Notes: generated by a model from the letters alone, not told the origin. A DNA stretch of 64,000 nt from Actinomadura luzonensis (GCF_022664455.2 NZ_JAKRKC020000001.1:2795001-2859000); one strand, 5' to 3'; numbered from the stretch's first letter, positions 22,709 to 31,840 are shown. Numbers and translations are program-made.

Positions 22709-23320
22709 ATGACGCGCCACCGCACGGACCCGGTCGCGCATCCCCGCACACCCCTCGGCCCGCGGGCGGTCGCGCGCCCCCGCCCACCCCTCGGCTCGCG
22801 GGCGGTCGCGCTGCTCGTGCTGGCGTCCCTGCTGCTGGCCGCCACCGCCTCCGTCCCGGTCTCGACCTGGACGCAGCCGCGCATCGTCCGCCTGGCGTAC
22901 GAGATCGAGCGTCGCGGCGTCGTCTACTCGTGGGGCGGCGGCCACGCCGAGCGCCCGGGCCCGTCCAAGGGCACCTGCCAGGGCTACCGGGGCCGCATCA
23001 AGCCCTGCCCGGCCGCCCGGACGCGCGGCCTCGACTGCTCCGGCTTCACCCGCTGGGTGTACGCCCTCGCGCACGGCCGGGACGTCCTCGGGCCGGGCAA
23101 CACCGACGACCACGTCCGCCGCCTGCACCGGGTGGACGCCGCGCCCCGCCCCGGCGACCTGGTCTTCTTCGGCGTCATCACCCCCACCAGGGTCAGCACC
23201 CACCACGTCGGCGTCTACCTGGGCGGCGGCAGGATGATGAACGCCCCGGAGACCGGCGCCGAGGTGCGCGTCGACGCCGTGGACCGCCTCAAGGACTTCG
23301 CCGGTTTCTACCGGTACTGA
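22709..23320 (+). CDS. Secreted NlpC/P60-family cell-wall peptidase
   Basis: 203 aa. A hydrophobic segment (about 32-50) acts as signal peptide or anchor. The NlpC/P60 domain has Cys110 in GLDCSGF and His166 in HHVGVYLG, the catalytic pair of this cysteine-peptidase fold, which cuts bonds in peptidoglycan stem peptides. The N-terminus is unusually long, with a duplicated RxPLGxRAVA unit. With the upstream GH25 lysozyme it forms a two-gene wall-degrading set cutting glycan and peptide. Confidence 0.88.
   Translation: MTRHRTDPVAHPRTPLGPRAVARPRPPLGSRAVALLVLASLLLAATASVPVSTWTQPRIVRLAYEIERRGVVYSWGGGHAERPGPSKGTCQGYRGRIKPCPAARTRGLDCSGFTRWVYALAHGRDVLGPGNTDDHVRRLHRVDAAPRPGDLVFFGVITPTRVSTHHVGVYLGGGRMMNAPETGAEVRVDAVDRLKDFAGFYRY
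22750..22810. repeat. 25-bp direct repeat in the NlpC/P60 signal region
   Basis: Copies at 22750-22774 and 22786-22810 differ at one base and are offset by exactly 36 bp, so the duplication is in frame (12 codons) and lengthens the basic N-terminus before the hydrophobic core. Confidence 0.85.
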
Positions 23321-23387
23321 TCCGGTATGGCGGTAACGCCTGTGGCGTGGCGAAAATTGAGAGACCCGGAGGCTACTCTGTGCCGCT

Positions 23388-23621
23388 ATGGAAAGGCGAT
23401 GGGTCGGTCTCGACGGATACGAGGTCGTGGGCGCCGTGCGAGCCGGGCGCCAGGTGCTCCGGGTGCGCAGGCACGGCCGGGTGGTCGCCGACTGCTCGTC
23501 GGTGGCCGAGGTGGCCCGGCACGTCGATCTGGCCGACCTCTGTGAGGTCGTCGAGCTGCCGGTGCGCGCCCCGGCGGCGGAGATCGTCGCGGAGGCCGGA
23601 ACCAGTTCGCATCATCGCTGA
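23388..23621 (+). CDS. Small hypothetical protein, 77 aa
   Basis: Opens MERRWVGLDGYEVVGAVRAG with the G/C third-position bias of a real gene. GGAGG at about 23368-23372 is rather far upstream (around 15 nt). The sequence is mostly short beta-like segments and a helix (SSVAEVARHVDLADL), without signal peptide or metal motif. It lies between the wall hydrolase and tRNA-Thr. I do not recognise the family. Confidence 0.6.
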   Translation: MERRWVGLDGYEVVGAVRAGRQVLRVRRHGRVVADCSSVAEVARHVDLADLCEVVELPVRAPAAEIVAEAGTSSHHR

Positions 23622-23639
23622 GTGCCGTGTATGGTTACA

Positions 23640-23661
23640 CCTGTCCGCAGCGCCGGACAGG
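23640..23661 (+). terminator. Hairpin abutting the tRNA-Thr 5' end
   Basis: CTGTCCG (23641-23647) pairs with CGGACAG (23654-23660), and C23640 can pair with G23661, the first tRNA base. It could be a terminator for the upstream small gene or a structure affecting 5' processing of the tRNA. Confidence 0.45.
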
Positions 23662-23736
23662 CCCCTATAGCTCAGTCGGCAGAGCGTCTCCATGGTAAGG
23701 AGAAGGTCAACGGTTCGATTCCGTTTGGGGGCTCCA
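23661..23736 (+). tRNA. tRNA-Thr (anticodon GGT)
   Basis: A 76-nt cloverleaf. The acceptor stem GCCCCTA pairs with TGGGGGC (one G-T), D-arm GCTC/GAGC, anticodon stem TCTCC/GGAGA enclosing loop ATGGTAA, and T-arm AACGG-TTCGATT-CCGTT. The anticodon GGT is at 23694-23696. The 3' CCA is encoded (23734-23736). Confidence 0.96.
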
Positions 23737-23752
23737 CTCCTGACAAGGCACG

Positions 23753-23785
23753 ACGCCCGGTCCGAGATCACTCGGAGCCGGGCGT
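23753..23785 (+). terminator. Terminator after tRNA-Thr
   Basis: A 14-15 bp stem with a single bulge and an ATCA loop: ACGCCCGG-TCCGAG against CTCGGA-GCCGGGCGT. It begins 17 bp after the tRNA and is followed by TCCTCGTCTCC. Confidence 0.85.
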
Positions 23786-23822
23786 TCCTCGTCTCCGGGG
23801 GACGATCCCTGAAAGGGCCGGC

Positions 23823-24299
23823 TCAGACCCGCTTCGGCACCTTGCCGGCGCTGCTGAGGACCAGGCGCATCGCCCGGTGGCCGAAGTCGGCGGCCGGGGC
23901 GAACATCAGCGGGCAGCCGCCGTCGATCACCGTGACCCCGTTGCGCCGCCCGTACTCCGTCGCCGCGGCCGAGACGCTGCCGGCGCCGAACGCCCGGTGC
24001 ATCCACACCTGCCGGATGCCGAGCCCGACGCACTCCCGCATCGTCGCCTCGCCGGTCTCCGGGCGGGTGGCGATCACCACCGCCTCGACGCCGTCCGGGA
24101 TGGAGGCCAGGTCCGGGTAGCACCTGTCGCCTTCGACCTGCTCGGCGTTCGGGTTGACGGCGAAGACCTCGTAGCCGAGCTCGCGCAGCCGCCGGTAGAC
24201 GACGTTGCCGCCGTGCTCGCCCGGGCTCCGGGACACTCCCGTGACCGCGATCCGCTTCGCGCTCAGGAACTCCGCCGCCGCCTGCTTCATGGTCGTCAT
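23823..24299 (-). CDS. CoA-binding domain protein (YccU-like)
   Basis: 158 aa, a single Rossmann-type CoA-binding domain like succinyl-CoA synthetase alpha N-domains: KRIAVTGVSRSPGEHGGNVV, YEVFAVNPNAEQVEGDRCYP, DGVEAVVIATRPE and a C-terminal IDGGCPLMFAPAADFGHR. The YccU/YneT proteins bind CoA but have no assigned reaction. It is convergent with tRNA-Thr and divergent from the secreted helical-repeat protein over 197 bp. A conserved Cys (GGCP) is present. Confidence 0.87.
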   Translation of the reverse strand: MTTMKQAAAEFLSAKRIAVTGVSRSPGEHGGNVVYRRLRELGYEVFAVNPNAEQVEGDRCYPDLASIPDGVEAVVIATRPETGEATMRECVGLGIRQVWMHRAFGAGSVSAAATEYGRRNGVTVIDGGCPLMFAPAADFGHRAMRLVLSSAGKVPKRV

Positions 24300-24496
24300 G
24301 GCCGCCTCCCGCGTGCCCGGGACGCCCCTCCGCGGACGCGTCCCTGCCGTCAGGCTCCGCCCGCCCCGCCGGGGCCGCCAGGGCCCAAGGTCCCGATCTG
24401 AGGCTCCTCTAAGGTTCGCCGACGGTTGGGTGAAGGCGGGCGCGGTTGGGTGGCCTCGTGGCCGGCGTCGGAGCCGGCCGGGACGAGGGAGAGATC

Positions 24497-24970
24497 ATGG
24501 TTCGAGGCAGGACCGCGCTGGTCATGGCCACGGTCGCGACGCTGCTGCTGGGCGGGTCCTCGGGGGCGCTGGCGGCCTCCGGGCCCCGGCATCCCGGCAA
24601 GGACGAGATCCGCCCGCCGGCGGTCGTCAAACAGGACGACTTCAAGAAGCGGGAGGCGTGCGGCACGGACACCAAGGATCCGGTGCGGAAGAAGCAGACC
24701 CGGGCCGACCAGCTCAAGATCGCCAAGGCGCTCGCCGACGAGCTGGGGGTGAGCCTCGGCAAGGCGATGCGGGCCGTGAAGGAGCTGGACGCGCTCTCCG
24801 AGCAGGGCGGCGTGGACATCGACTCGGCGGAGTTCGCCGCCATCGCCGAGCGGCTCGGCGTGTCGCCGGCGCGGCTGGACAAGGCGATGCGGGCCGTCAA
24901 GCGGGCCTTCGCCGAGAACGAGGGCCAGGACAAGATGGACAAGCGGACGGACCCGGCGGACGGCTCCTGA
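24497..24970 (+). CDS. Secreted helical-repeat protein, 157 aa
   Basis: Signal peptide MVRGRTALVMATVATLLLGG with cleavage near GALAAS (about residue 27). Two related helical units follow: residues 77-96 (IAKALADELGVSLGKAMRAV) and 118-140 (IAERLGVSPARLDKAMRAVK), each ending KAMRAVK, separated by an acidic linker. The tail is charged. Start ATG 24497 has GGGAGAG upstream. I do not recognise a function; LGVS helical repeats of this sort occur in secreted actinobacterial proteins of unknown role. Its stop codon lies inside the first 20-bp tandem repeat. Confidence 0.75.
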   Translation: MVRGRTALVMATVATLLLGGSSGALAASGPRHPGKDEIRPPAVVKQDDFKKREACGTDTKDPVRKKQTRADQLKIAKALADELGVSLGKAMRAVKELDALSEQGGVDIDSAEFAAIAERLGVSPARLDKAMRAVKRAFAENEGQDKMDKRTDPADGS

Positions 24971-25061
24971 CACCGGACGGCGGCTCCTGGCAGTGGGCGG
25001 CGGCTCCTGGCGACGGGGGGCGGGCTCCTGACACCGGACGACGGCTCCTGGCGACGGGCGC
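24961..25061. repeat. Five-copy 20-bp tandem repeat upstream of the two-component genes
   Basis: Units start at 24961, 24981, 25001, 25022 and 25042, each beginning (C/G)GGCTCCTG. Two subtypes alternate: units 1 and 4 continue ACACCGGACG, units 3 and 5 continue GCGACGGG. Unit 1 contains the TGA stop of the upstream gene. The array fills almost all of the 127 bp before the response-regulator ATG. Confidence 0.9.
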
Positions 25062-25097
25062 TGGCCCCGGAGCGGGTGAGGCGGGGAGAGTGGCGGC

Positions 25098-25765
25098 ATG
25101 AACGTCCTTGTGGCCGACGACGACGAGGCGGTGCGCCGGTCCCTGGCCCGCGCCCTCGCCCGCGAGGGCTACCACGTCAGCACCGCCGCCGACGGCCTGC
25201 GCGCCCTGGAGGCGGCGGGCGGCGGCCGGCAGGACGCGGTGGTGCTGGACATCATGATGCCGGGCCTCGACGGCCTGGAGGTGTGCCGCCGGCTGCGCTC
25301 CGGCGGCGACCGCACCCCGATCCTCATGCTCACCGCCCGCGACCTGGTCGCCGACCGGGTCGCGGGGCTGGACGCCGGCGCCGACGACTACCTGGTCAAG
25401 CCGTTCGCGCTGGAGGAGCTGCGCGCCCGCCTGCGCGCGCTGCTCCGGCGCAGCGGCGCCGCCCAGGAGGTGCTGCGCTTCGCCGACCTGGAGCTGGACG
25501 CCGCCGCCTGCCGGGCCCGCCGCGGCGCCCGCGTGCTCGACCTGACCAGGACCGAGTACACGCTGCTCAAGGTGTTCCTGCGCAACCCCGACCGGGTGCT
25601 GAGCCGCGGCGTCATCTTCGACGCGGTCTGGGGGTACGACTTCGGCCCGTCCTCCAACGCGCTCTGGGTCTACATCAGCTACTTACGCGCCAAGCTGGAG
25701 GCAGGGGGCGAGCCGCGGCTGATCCAGACCGTGCGCGGCCTCGGGTACGTGCTCCGGGAGGAGCC

Positions 25766-25769
<4 letters not shown>
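25098..25769 (+). CDS. OmpR/MprA-family response regulator
   Basis: 223 aa. Receiver domain with acidic triad D7-D9 and phospho-acceptor Asp51 (VVLDIMMPG), Thr in LMLTARD and the conserved Lys of YLVKPFAL. The C-terminal winged helix (about 125-223) reads [20 protein letters not shown] and [20 protein letters not shown], close to MprA/TcrA types. It is phosphorylated by the kinase whose GTG overlaps its stop. Its promoter must lie in or just after the tandem repeat. Confidence 0.94.
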
Positions 25770-27103
<1,334 letters not shown>

Positions 27104-27105
27104 CG

Positions 27106-27855
27106 TCACTCCTCGATCTCGGTGCTCACCGTGCCGGCGGCCGGGGCCTTGATCGACACGCGGCGGCCCCACGAGGTGAAGCGGGTGTCGAAGGACAGGG
27201 TCTTGCCCTCCATGGCCGAGTTGTCGAAGACGCCGGTCGCGTCGTACGAGCTGGTCACCCGGGTGACCAGGCCCTTGCCGCTGAAGGTGAGGCGGTAGGA
27301 CACCTTGGTGTCGTCGTGGAAGCGGATCGGGACCGAGCCCGCGAACCACTTCGAGACCTTGTCGAGCTGCTTGAACGTGATCGTGCCCGTGAGCGTGTTC
27401 CCCTTCCGCGTGCCCTTCTTGACCAGGGCCGCCAGCGTGGACGGCTCGACGGGGTTGATCACCTGGCCGTAGAAGCCGGAGCCGCCGCCGTGCAGCCCGC
27501 CGGTCCGGTACCAGCGCTTGCCCTCGGGAAGCTGCTCGGCCCAGAAGCCGCCGGACAGGTAGGTGTGCTTGCCGATGGTGATGACCCGCTCCGCCTTGTC
27601 GGTGATGAGGTCGGTGGAGGTGAGGTCGGCGGCGGCCAGGCCCTTTTTGTCGAACTGGAAGGTGCCGGTGCGCCGCTGCATCACCTTCTTGGTGGTGCCG
27701 CCCATGAGGGTGGTGGTCTCGGTGAAGCGGACGCCGTGGCCCGGCTTGAGCTGGGCCTTCAATGCCCGTACGGGGTCGGTGGCCGCCTGGGCGGGGGCGG
27801 GGGCCAGCAGCAGGGCGCCGGCGGCGGCGGTCATCATGGCGATCATGCGTCTCAT
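27106..27855 (-). CDS. Secreted LppX/LprG-like protein of unknown function
   Basis: 249 aa. Signal peptide (MRRMIAMMTAAAGALLLAPA, cleaved near AQAAT). The mature part is beta-rich, with HGVRFTETTTLMGGTTKKVM, a central tract with FYGQVINPVEPSTLAALVKK, and closing strands, resembling actinobacterial LppX/LprG-like hydrophobic-cavity proteins but without a lipobox Cys. The stop is 2 bp from the histidine-kinase stop (convergent). No Shine-Dalgarno is clear at ATG 27855; an ATG nine bases inward is an alternative. Confidence 0.68.
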   Translation of the reverse strand: MRRMIAMMTAAAGALLLAPAPAQAATDPVRALKAQLKPGHGVRFTETTTLMGGTTKKVMQRRTGTFQFDKKGLAAADLTSTDLITDKAERVITIGKHTYLSGGFWAEQLPEGKRWYRTGGLHGGGSGFYGQVINPVEPSTLAALVKKGTRKGNTLTGTITFKQLDKVSKWFAGSVPIRFHDDTKVSYRLTFSGKGLVTRVTSSYDATGVFDNSAMEGKTLSFDTRFTSWGRRVSIKAPAAGTVSTEIEE

Positions 27856-28038
27856 AGCGGGCGATCGTGCCAGCTCCTGATCACGGTTTCGTGCAGGACC
27901 GGTCCCCGGAGGGAATAGGATTTCAGGTAATGGAGGTTCCTGAGGCATACTGGTCCTACCCCTGCCCGATCAGGTGAGTTACGACTCTGGTCGCCGCTTC
28001 GGGTATCCTCTACGGGGCCGGGTTCGTACCGGCCCAAA

Positions 28039-28112
28039 GGCGGAGTAGCTCAGTCTGGCAGAGCAAACGGCTCATAATCGTTGTGTCGCCGGTTCAAGTC
28101 CGGCCTCCGCTA
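28039..28112 (+). tRNA. tRNA-Met (anticodon CAT)
   Basis: A 74-nt cloverleaf without encoded CCA. Acceptor GGCGGAG pairs with CTCCGCT (terminal G-T), D-arm GCTC/GAGC, anticodon stem AACGG/TCGTT with loop CTCATAA, T-arm GCCGG-TTCAAGT-CCGGC. Anticodon CAT at 28073-28075. It is elongator-like, because the G-C triplet of initiator anticodon stems is absent. It lies directly upstream of rpmG. Confidence 0.95.
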
Positions 28113-28182
28113 CTGCCCAGTCCCAGGTCACCGACCTGGGTACGGGTATGTCCCTGTCCCGAACGTAGAAAGGCACTCCCCA

Positions 28183-28347
28183 GTGGCTGCCACCGACGTT
28201 AGGCCGAAGATCACGCTGGCCTGCCAGGAGTGCAAGCACCGCAACTACATCACGCGGAAGAACCGGCGCAACGACCCGGATCGGCTTGAGCTGAAGAAGT
28301 ACTGCCCCAACTGCCGCTGCCACCGCGCGCACCGCGAGACCCGATAG
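28183..28347 (+). CDS. rpmG: 50S ribosomal protein L33
   Basis: 54 aa. The zinc ribbon of the C+ form is intact: CQEC near residue 15 and CPNC near residue 42. Basic throughout, as expected of an rRNA-binding protein. GTG 28183 has AGAAAGG about 10 nt upstream. The order tRNA-Met, rpmG, HadA-like, HadB-like is conserved in actinobacteria. Confidence 0.97.
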   Translation: MAATDVRPKITLACQECKHRNYITRKNRRNDPDRLELKKYCPNCRCHRAHRETR

Positions 28348-28393
28348 CAGCTCGCCAGGGGGGGCTCTTCTCCCATCCTGCATACCACCGCAC

Positions 28394-28422
28394 AACCGGC
28401 GTCCCCGTTGTGGGCGCCGGTT
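28394..28422 (+). terminator. Terminator after rpmG
   Basis: AACCGGCG (28394-28401) pairs with CGCCGGTT (28415-28422), with further CCC/GGG pairing inside, then TTGTCGTGT. It lies 47 bp after rpmG and separates it from the dehydratase genes. Confidence 0.8.
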
Positions 28423-28557
28423 TGTCGTGTCTGCTCCCGTTTCCGGCGACGCCGTCCGGCCGCGTAAAAACCCGGCCAACCGCAGGGGACAGCCGAACCT
28501 TGTTCTGTTACCGTCGCCTCAGCAGCGCTCGGCTGACGGACACGCGAGGGAGCACTG

Positions 28558-29007
28558 ATGGCCTTGAACCGTGACTTCGTGGGCAGAACCTACCCACCCG
28601 GCGCACCCTACGAGGTCAGCCGGGTGAAGATCAGGGAGTTCGCGGCGGCGATCGGTGACGGCAACCCGCTCTACCGGGACAAGGAGGCCGCCCAGGCGGC
28701 CGGCTACCCCGACGTGATCGCGCCGCCCACGTTCCCCATCGTGTTCAGCCTCCAGAGCGGCGGCGAGGCGCTGGCCGACCCCGACCTCGGGCTCAACTTC
28801 GCGATGGTGGTCCACGGCGAGCAGCGGTTCGAGTACGCCCGTCCCATCTGCGCCGGCGACCAGCTCGTCACCACCGCCACCATCACCGACATCCGCTCCG
28901 CCGGGCGCAACGAGCTGCTGACCGTGCGCAGCGAGGTCACGACCGTCGAGGGCGAGCCGGTCTGCGTCACCTACAACACGATCGTCGAGCGCGGAGGGGC
29001 GGGCTGA
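28558..29007 (+). CDS. HadA-like (UPF0336) MaoC dehydratase subunit
   Basis: 149 aa, N-terminal-type hot-dog domain (VGRTYPPGAPYEVSRVKIRE, then FAAAIGDGNPLYRDKEAAQA). In mycobacteria HadA pairs with HadB to form the (3R)-hydroxyacyl-ACP dehydratase of type II fatty-acid elongation; this protein stabilises the partner and binds acyl chains. Its stop overlaps the next ATG by one base (TGATG), so equimolar coupled synthesis is likely. Confidence 0.9.
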   Translation: MALNRDFVGRTYPPGAPYEVSRVKIREFAAAIGDGNPLYRDKEAAQAAGYPDVIAPPTFPIVFSLQSGGEALADPDLGLNFAMVVHGEQRFEYARPICAGDQLVTTATITDIRSAGRNELLTVRSEVTTVEGEPVCVTYNTIVERGGAG

Positions 29008-29435
29008 TGGCGGCCACGGTCAGGTACGACGAGGTGGAGGTCGGCCAGGAGATCCCGGCCGTGGACTACAACGTGCGCCGGCTCAACCTGGTGATGTACG
29101 CGGGCGCCTCGGGCGACTTCAACCAGATCCACTGGAACGAGCGCTTCGCCAAGATGGTGGGGCTGCCGGACGTGATCGCGCACGGCATGTACACGATGGC
29201 GCAGGCCGGGCGGTTCGTCACGGACTGGGCCGGCGATCCGGGCGCGGTGGTGGACTTCGGGGTGCGGTTCTCGTCCATGGTGGTCGTGCCGGACGACGAC
29301 CAGGGCGCCACGATCTCGGTGAGCGGCGTCGTGGAGGAGAAGCTGGAGGACAAGCGCGTGGTCGTCGCGCTGACCGCCAGGGCCGGCGACGCCAGGGTGT
29401 TGTCCAAGGCGCAGGCGGTCGTCCAGCTCGCCTGA
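29007..29435 (+). CDS. HadB-like MaoC dehydratase, catalytic subunit
   Basis: 142 aa hot-dog fold. The hydratase motif is present: YAGASGDFNQIHWNERFAK supplies the catalytic Asp (GDFNQ) and His (IHW), followed by LPDVIAHGMYTMAQAG. It should dehydrate a (3R)-hydroxyacyl thioester together with the HadA-like protein. The reading frame starts in the stop of that gene. Whether the substrate is a FAS-II intermediate in this organism cannot be told from sequence. Confidence 0.91.
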   Translation: MAATVRYDEVEVGQEIPAVDYNVRRLNLVMYAGASGDFNQIHWNERFAKMVGLPDVIAHGMYTMAQAGRFVTDWAGDPGAVVDFGVRFSSMVVVPDDDQGATISVSGVVEEKLEDKRVVVALTARAGDARVLSKAQAVVQLA

Positions 29436-29479
29436 CTTTGTGATGATAAGTCGGGCGGCTCTCGGGTACCCGTGTGCCT

Positions 29480-30565
29480 ATGACTGAAGCTGCGCGACAG
29501 GTATGGCCCACGGTCCGGTCGATCCCCGTCTCCGCCGTGACCGACGCCAAGCCGCCCGGGCGGCTGCGACCGGCCCACCCGGAGCAGGTGGCGGGCGGCA
29601 CCGGAACGGGACGCGACACGGCGGGCGGCGCCCCCGGCCCCGACGGCACGGGCGGCGCCGCGTCGGACACCGGCGGCGCCGTGTCGAGCACGGGCGTGGG
29701 GACGGCGGGCGCCCGGGGCGCGCACGCCCGCATGAACCCGGCCGCCGAGCTGGGCTTCTCCGGCGACCCCGGCCAGCACGGCGACCACGGCGACGAGCTG
29801 CTGCACGCCCAGCGCATCTGGGACGGCGCCCTCGCCACCAACCGCCTCGACGACGCCGGCGTCAACGCCGAGCGGCAGCGCGTGGAGACCAAGGACGTCA
29901 CGGCCGCCGTGAGCCTGCTGGTGGACGGCTGGCCCGCCGACGTGCGCGCCTGCGTCGAGTCGTTGCTGGAGCACACCCGGGCCAAGGTGCTCGCCTTCGA
30001 CCTCGGCGACGTGGACGGCGCGGGCGACGTGCTGGACGAGCTGGCCGCGCGCGACCCGGAGCGCGTCGCGGTGTGGCACGTGGCCGAGCGGCCGCACTGG
30101 CGCGGCGGCACCGCCACGTGGGGCGAGAGCCGCGCCAAGCTGCTGCGGCTCGACGAGTCGGACGTGCACGTCCTCATGGAGACCACGGTGGCGCTGCGCG
30201 GGGACGCGCTGACCCCGCTGCTCGCGGCCATCGCCGAGGGCGCGACCGCCGCCGGCTGGCAGGGCGTGGACCTCTACGACGACGGCCCGCGCGAGGCCGG
30301 CCCCGGCCGGGTCCAGGCGCTGACCGGCGAGGTCGTCGCGGTGCGGCGGCAGGCGGCGCTCGGCGCGCTCCCCGAGGACGCGCACTGGGGCCGCAACGCC
30401 GACCTGGCGCTGTCGCTCGGCCTGCGCGGCGAGCTGGTGGTGCCCGAGGGCCCGGCGCCCGTGGCGCGGCTGGGCGCCCACGACGTGCCCGCCGGCTACG
30501 CCGACCAGGAGTCCCGCCGCAACTACGACGGCGTCCTGCGCCTGCTGAGCGCCCGCACCCCGTGA
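29480..30565 (+). CDS. Glycosyltransferase-2-like protein
   Basis: 361 aa. Residues 1-85 are low-complexity Gly/Thr/Ala/Asp-rich. From about 135 the sequence resembles a GT-A fold: VSLLVDGWPADVRACVESLL, then KVLAFDLGDVDGAGDVLDEL, WGESRAKLL, HVLMETTVALRGDALTPLL. A clear DXD is not obvious, so activity is uncertain. It sits between the dehydratase pair and murB, where actinomycetes often keep cell-envelope genes. ATG 29480 lacks a strong Shine-Dalgarno. Confidence 0.6.
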   Translation: MTEAARQVWPTVRSIPVSAVTDAKPPGRLRPAHPEQVAGGTGTGRDTAGGAPGPDGTGGAASDTGGAVSSTGVGTAGARGAHARMNPAAELGFSGDPGQHGDHGDELLHAQRIWDGALATNRLDDAGVNAERQRVETKDVTAAVSLLVDGWPADVRACVESLLEHTRAKVLAFDLGDVDGAGDVLDELAARDPERVAVWHVAERPHWRGGTATWGESRAKLLRLDESDVHVLMETTVALRGDALTPLLAAIAEGATAAGWQGVDLYDDGPREAGPGRVQALTGEVVAVRRQAALGALPEDAHWGRNADLALSLGLRGELVVPEGPAPVARLGAHDVPAGYADQESRRNYDGVLRLLSARTP

Positions 30566-30618
30566 CGGGGACGGCACGGCGTGCTGACGAGGCCGCGCGG
30601 CTCATAAGCTAGTGGCCC

Positions 30619-31656
30619 ATGGAGATGCTCGCGCCGTACACCACGCTGGGTCTGGGCGGCCCGGCCCGCGACTTCGCCGAGGCGACGACGGCGGAACAGC
30701 TCGTGTCCCTGATCGCCGAGGCCGACGCCGGGGCCGTGCCCACGCTGGTGCTCGGCGGCGGCAGCAACGTCGTGGTGGCCGACGCCGGCTTCGACGGGCT
30801 CGTGGTGAAGGTGGCCACGCGGGGCGTGTCGGTCTCGCGCGATGGCGAGCAGATCGTCGTCACCGTCGAGGCGGGCGAGGACTGGGACGCCCTGGTGGCG
30901 CGGGCCGTCAGGGAGGGCTGGTCGGGCATCGAGTGCATGTCCGGCATCCCGGGCCTGGTCGGGTCCACGCCCATCCAGAACGTCGGCGCGTACGGGCAGG
31001 AGGTCGCCCAGACCGTGCGCTGCGTGCGCGCCTACGACCGGCGCACCCGCCACGTCGTCGACCTGGAGGCGCGGCAGTGCGGCTTCGCCTACCGCGACAG
31101 CATGTTCAAGCGCGACCTCGGGCGCTACGTCGTGCTGGCGGTCACGTACGCGCTGGAGCTGTCCGACCGGTCCGGCCCCGTCCGTTACGAGGAGCTGGCC
31201 AGGCGGCTGGAGGTCGAGCCGGGCGAGCGGGTGCCGCTGGAGCGCGCCCGCGAGGCGGTGCTCGGGCTGCGGCGCGGCAAGGGCATGGTCCTCGACCCCG
31301 GCGACCCCGACACCCGCAGCGCCGGCTCGTTCTTCACCAACCCCGTCCTGACCCCCGAGCAGGCCGCCGAGCTGGCCGTCCGCGCCCCCGGCCACCCGGG
31401 CTGGGCGATGCCCGACGGCTCGCTCAAGGTGCCGGCCGCCTGGCTCATCGAGCAGGCCGGCTTCCCCAAGGGCTACACCCGGGGCCCGGCGCGCATCTCC
31501 ACCAAGCACACCCTCGCCCTGACCAACCCGTCCGGCGACGCCACCGCCGCCGACCTGCTCGCGCTGGCCCGCGAGGTGCGCGACGGCGTGCGCGAGAAGT
31601 TCGGCGTCACGCTGGTCAACGAGCCGGTCCTGGTGGGCTGCGCCCTGGGGGAATAG
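30619..31656 (+). CDS. murB: UDP-N-acetylenolpyruvoylglucosamine reductase MurB
   Basis: 345 aa type I MurB, which reduces UDP-GlcNAc-enolpyruvate with NADPH to UDP-MurNAc for peptidoglycan. FAD-binding segments TLVLGGGSNVVVADAGFDGL and SGIPGLVGSTPIQNVGAYGQ, the catalytic Ser in RSAGSFFTNP, and the Glu of NEPVLVG are all visible. The substrate-binding segment FAYRDSMFKRDLGRYVV is typical. It is the last gene before the Mn riboswitch. Confidence 0.96.
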   Translation: MEMLAPYTTLGLGGPARDFAEATTAEQLVSLIAEADAGAVPTLVLGGGSNVVVADAGFDGLVVKVATRGVSVSRDGEQIVVTVEAGEDWDALVARAVREGWSGIECMSGIPGLVGSTPIQNVGAYGQEVAQTVRCVRAYDRRTRHVVDLEARQCGFAYRDSMFKRDLGRYVVLAVTYALELSDRSGPVRYEELARRLEVEPGERVPLERAREAVLGLRRGKGMVLDPGDPDTRSAGSFFTNPVLTPEQAAELAVRAPGHPGWAMPDGSLKVPAAWLIEQAGFPKGYTRGPARISTKHTLALTNPSGDATAADLLALAREVRDGVREKFGVTLVNEPVLVGCALGE

Positions 31657-31692
31657 GCGCCTGGCCGGGGCTGTTATGGTTGGTTGCAATTA

Positions 31693-31794
31693 CCGAAGGG
31701 GAGTAGTCCCAATCGGGTGATCGACATACTGGCGGCGCCTTCGCGCGGCGCCCGGTCATCCGGGCCTTCATCGCAGGGCGGACGAGACCTTCGG
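31693..31794 (+). promoter_or_regulatory. yybP-ykoY manganese riboswitch
   Basis: P1 is CCGAAGG (31693-31699) with CCTTCGG (31788-31794). Just inside it is the class hallmark GGGGAGTAG (beginning about 31698), and the 3' side carries the second conserved element GAGACCTT (about 31784-31791). Between them lie GGTGATCGACATACTGG and a GCGGCGC-family hairpin that form the other arms. This class binds Mn2+ and controls Mn exporters; the downstream gene is exactly such an exporter. Confidence 0.92.
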
Positions 31795-31840
31795 CCTGGC
31801 AGTCAGTTCATCTACGGAACAGGACGCTGCCGGGCCGAAG
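31789..31840 (+). promoter_or_regulatory. Expression-platform hairpin competing with riboswitch P1
   Basis: A 14-bp stem pairs 31789-31802 (CTTCGGCCTGGCAG) with 31827-31840 (CTGCCGGGCCGAAG); the only non-Watson-Crick pair is one G-U. Its 5' strand includes the 3' strand of riboswitch P1, so the two structures exclude each other. No U-tract follows. Confidence 0.75.

Noticed and set aside
24961..25061. CRISPR array
   Set aside because: The units are contiguous tandem repeats without unique spacers, and no cas genes are present.
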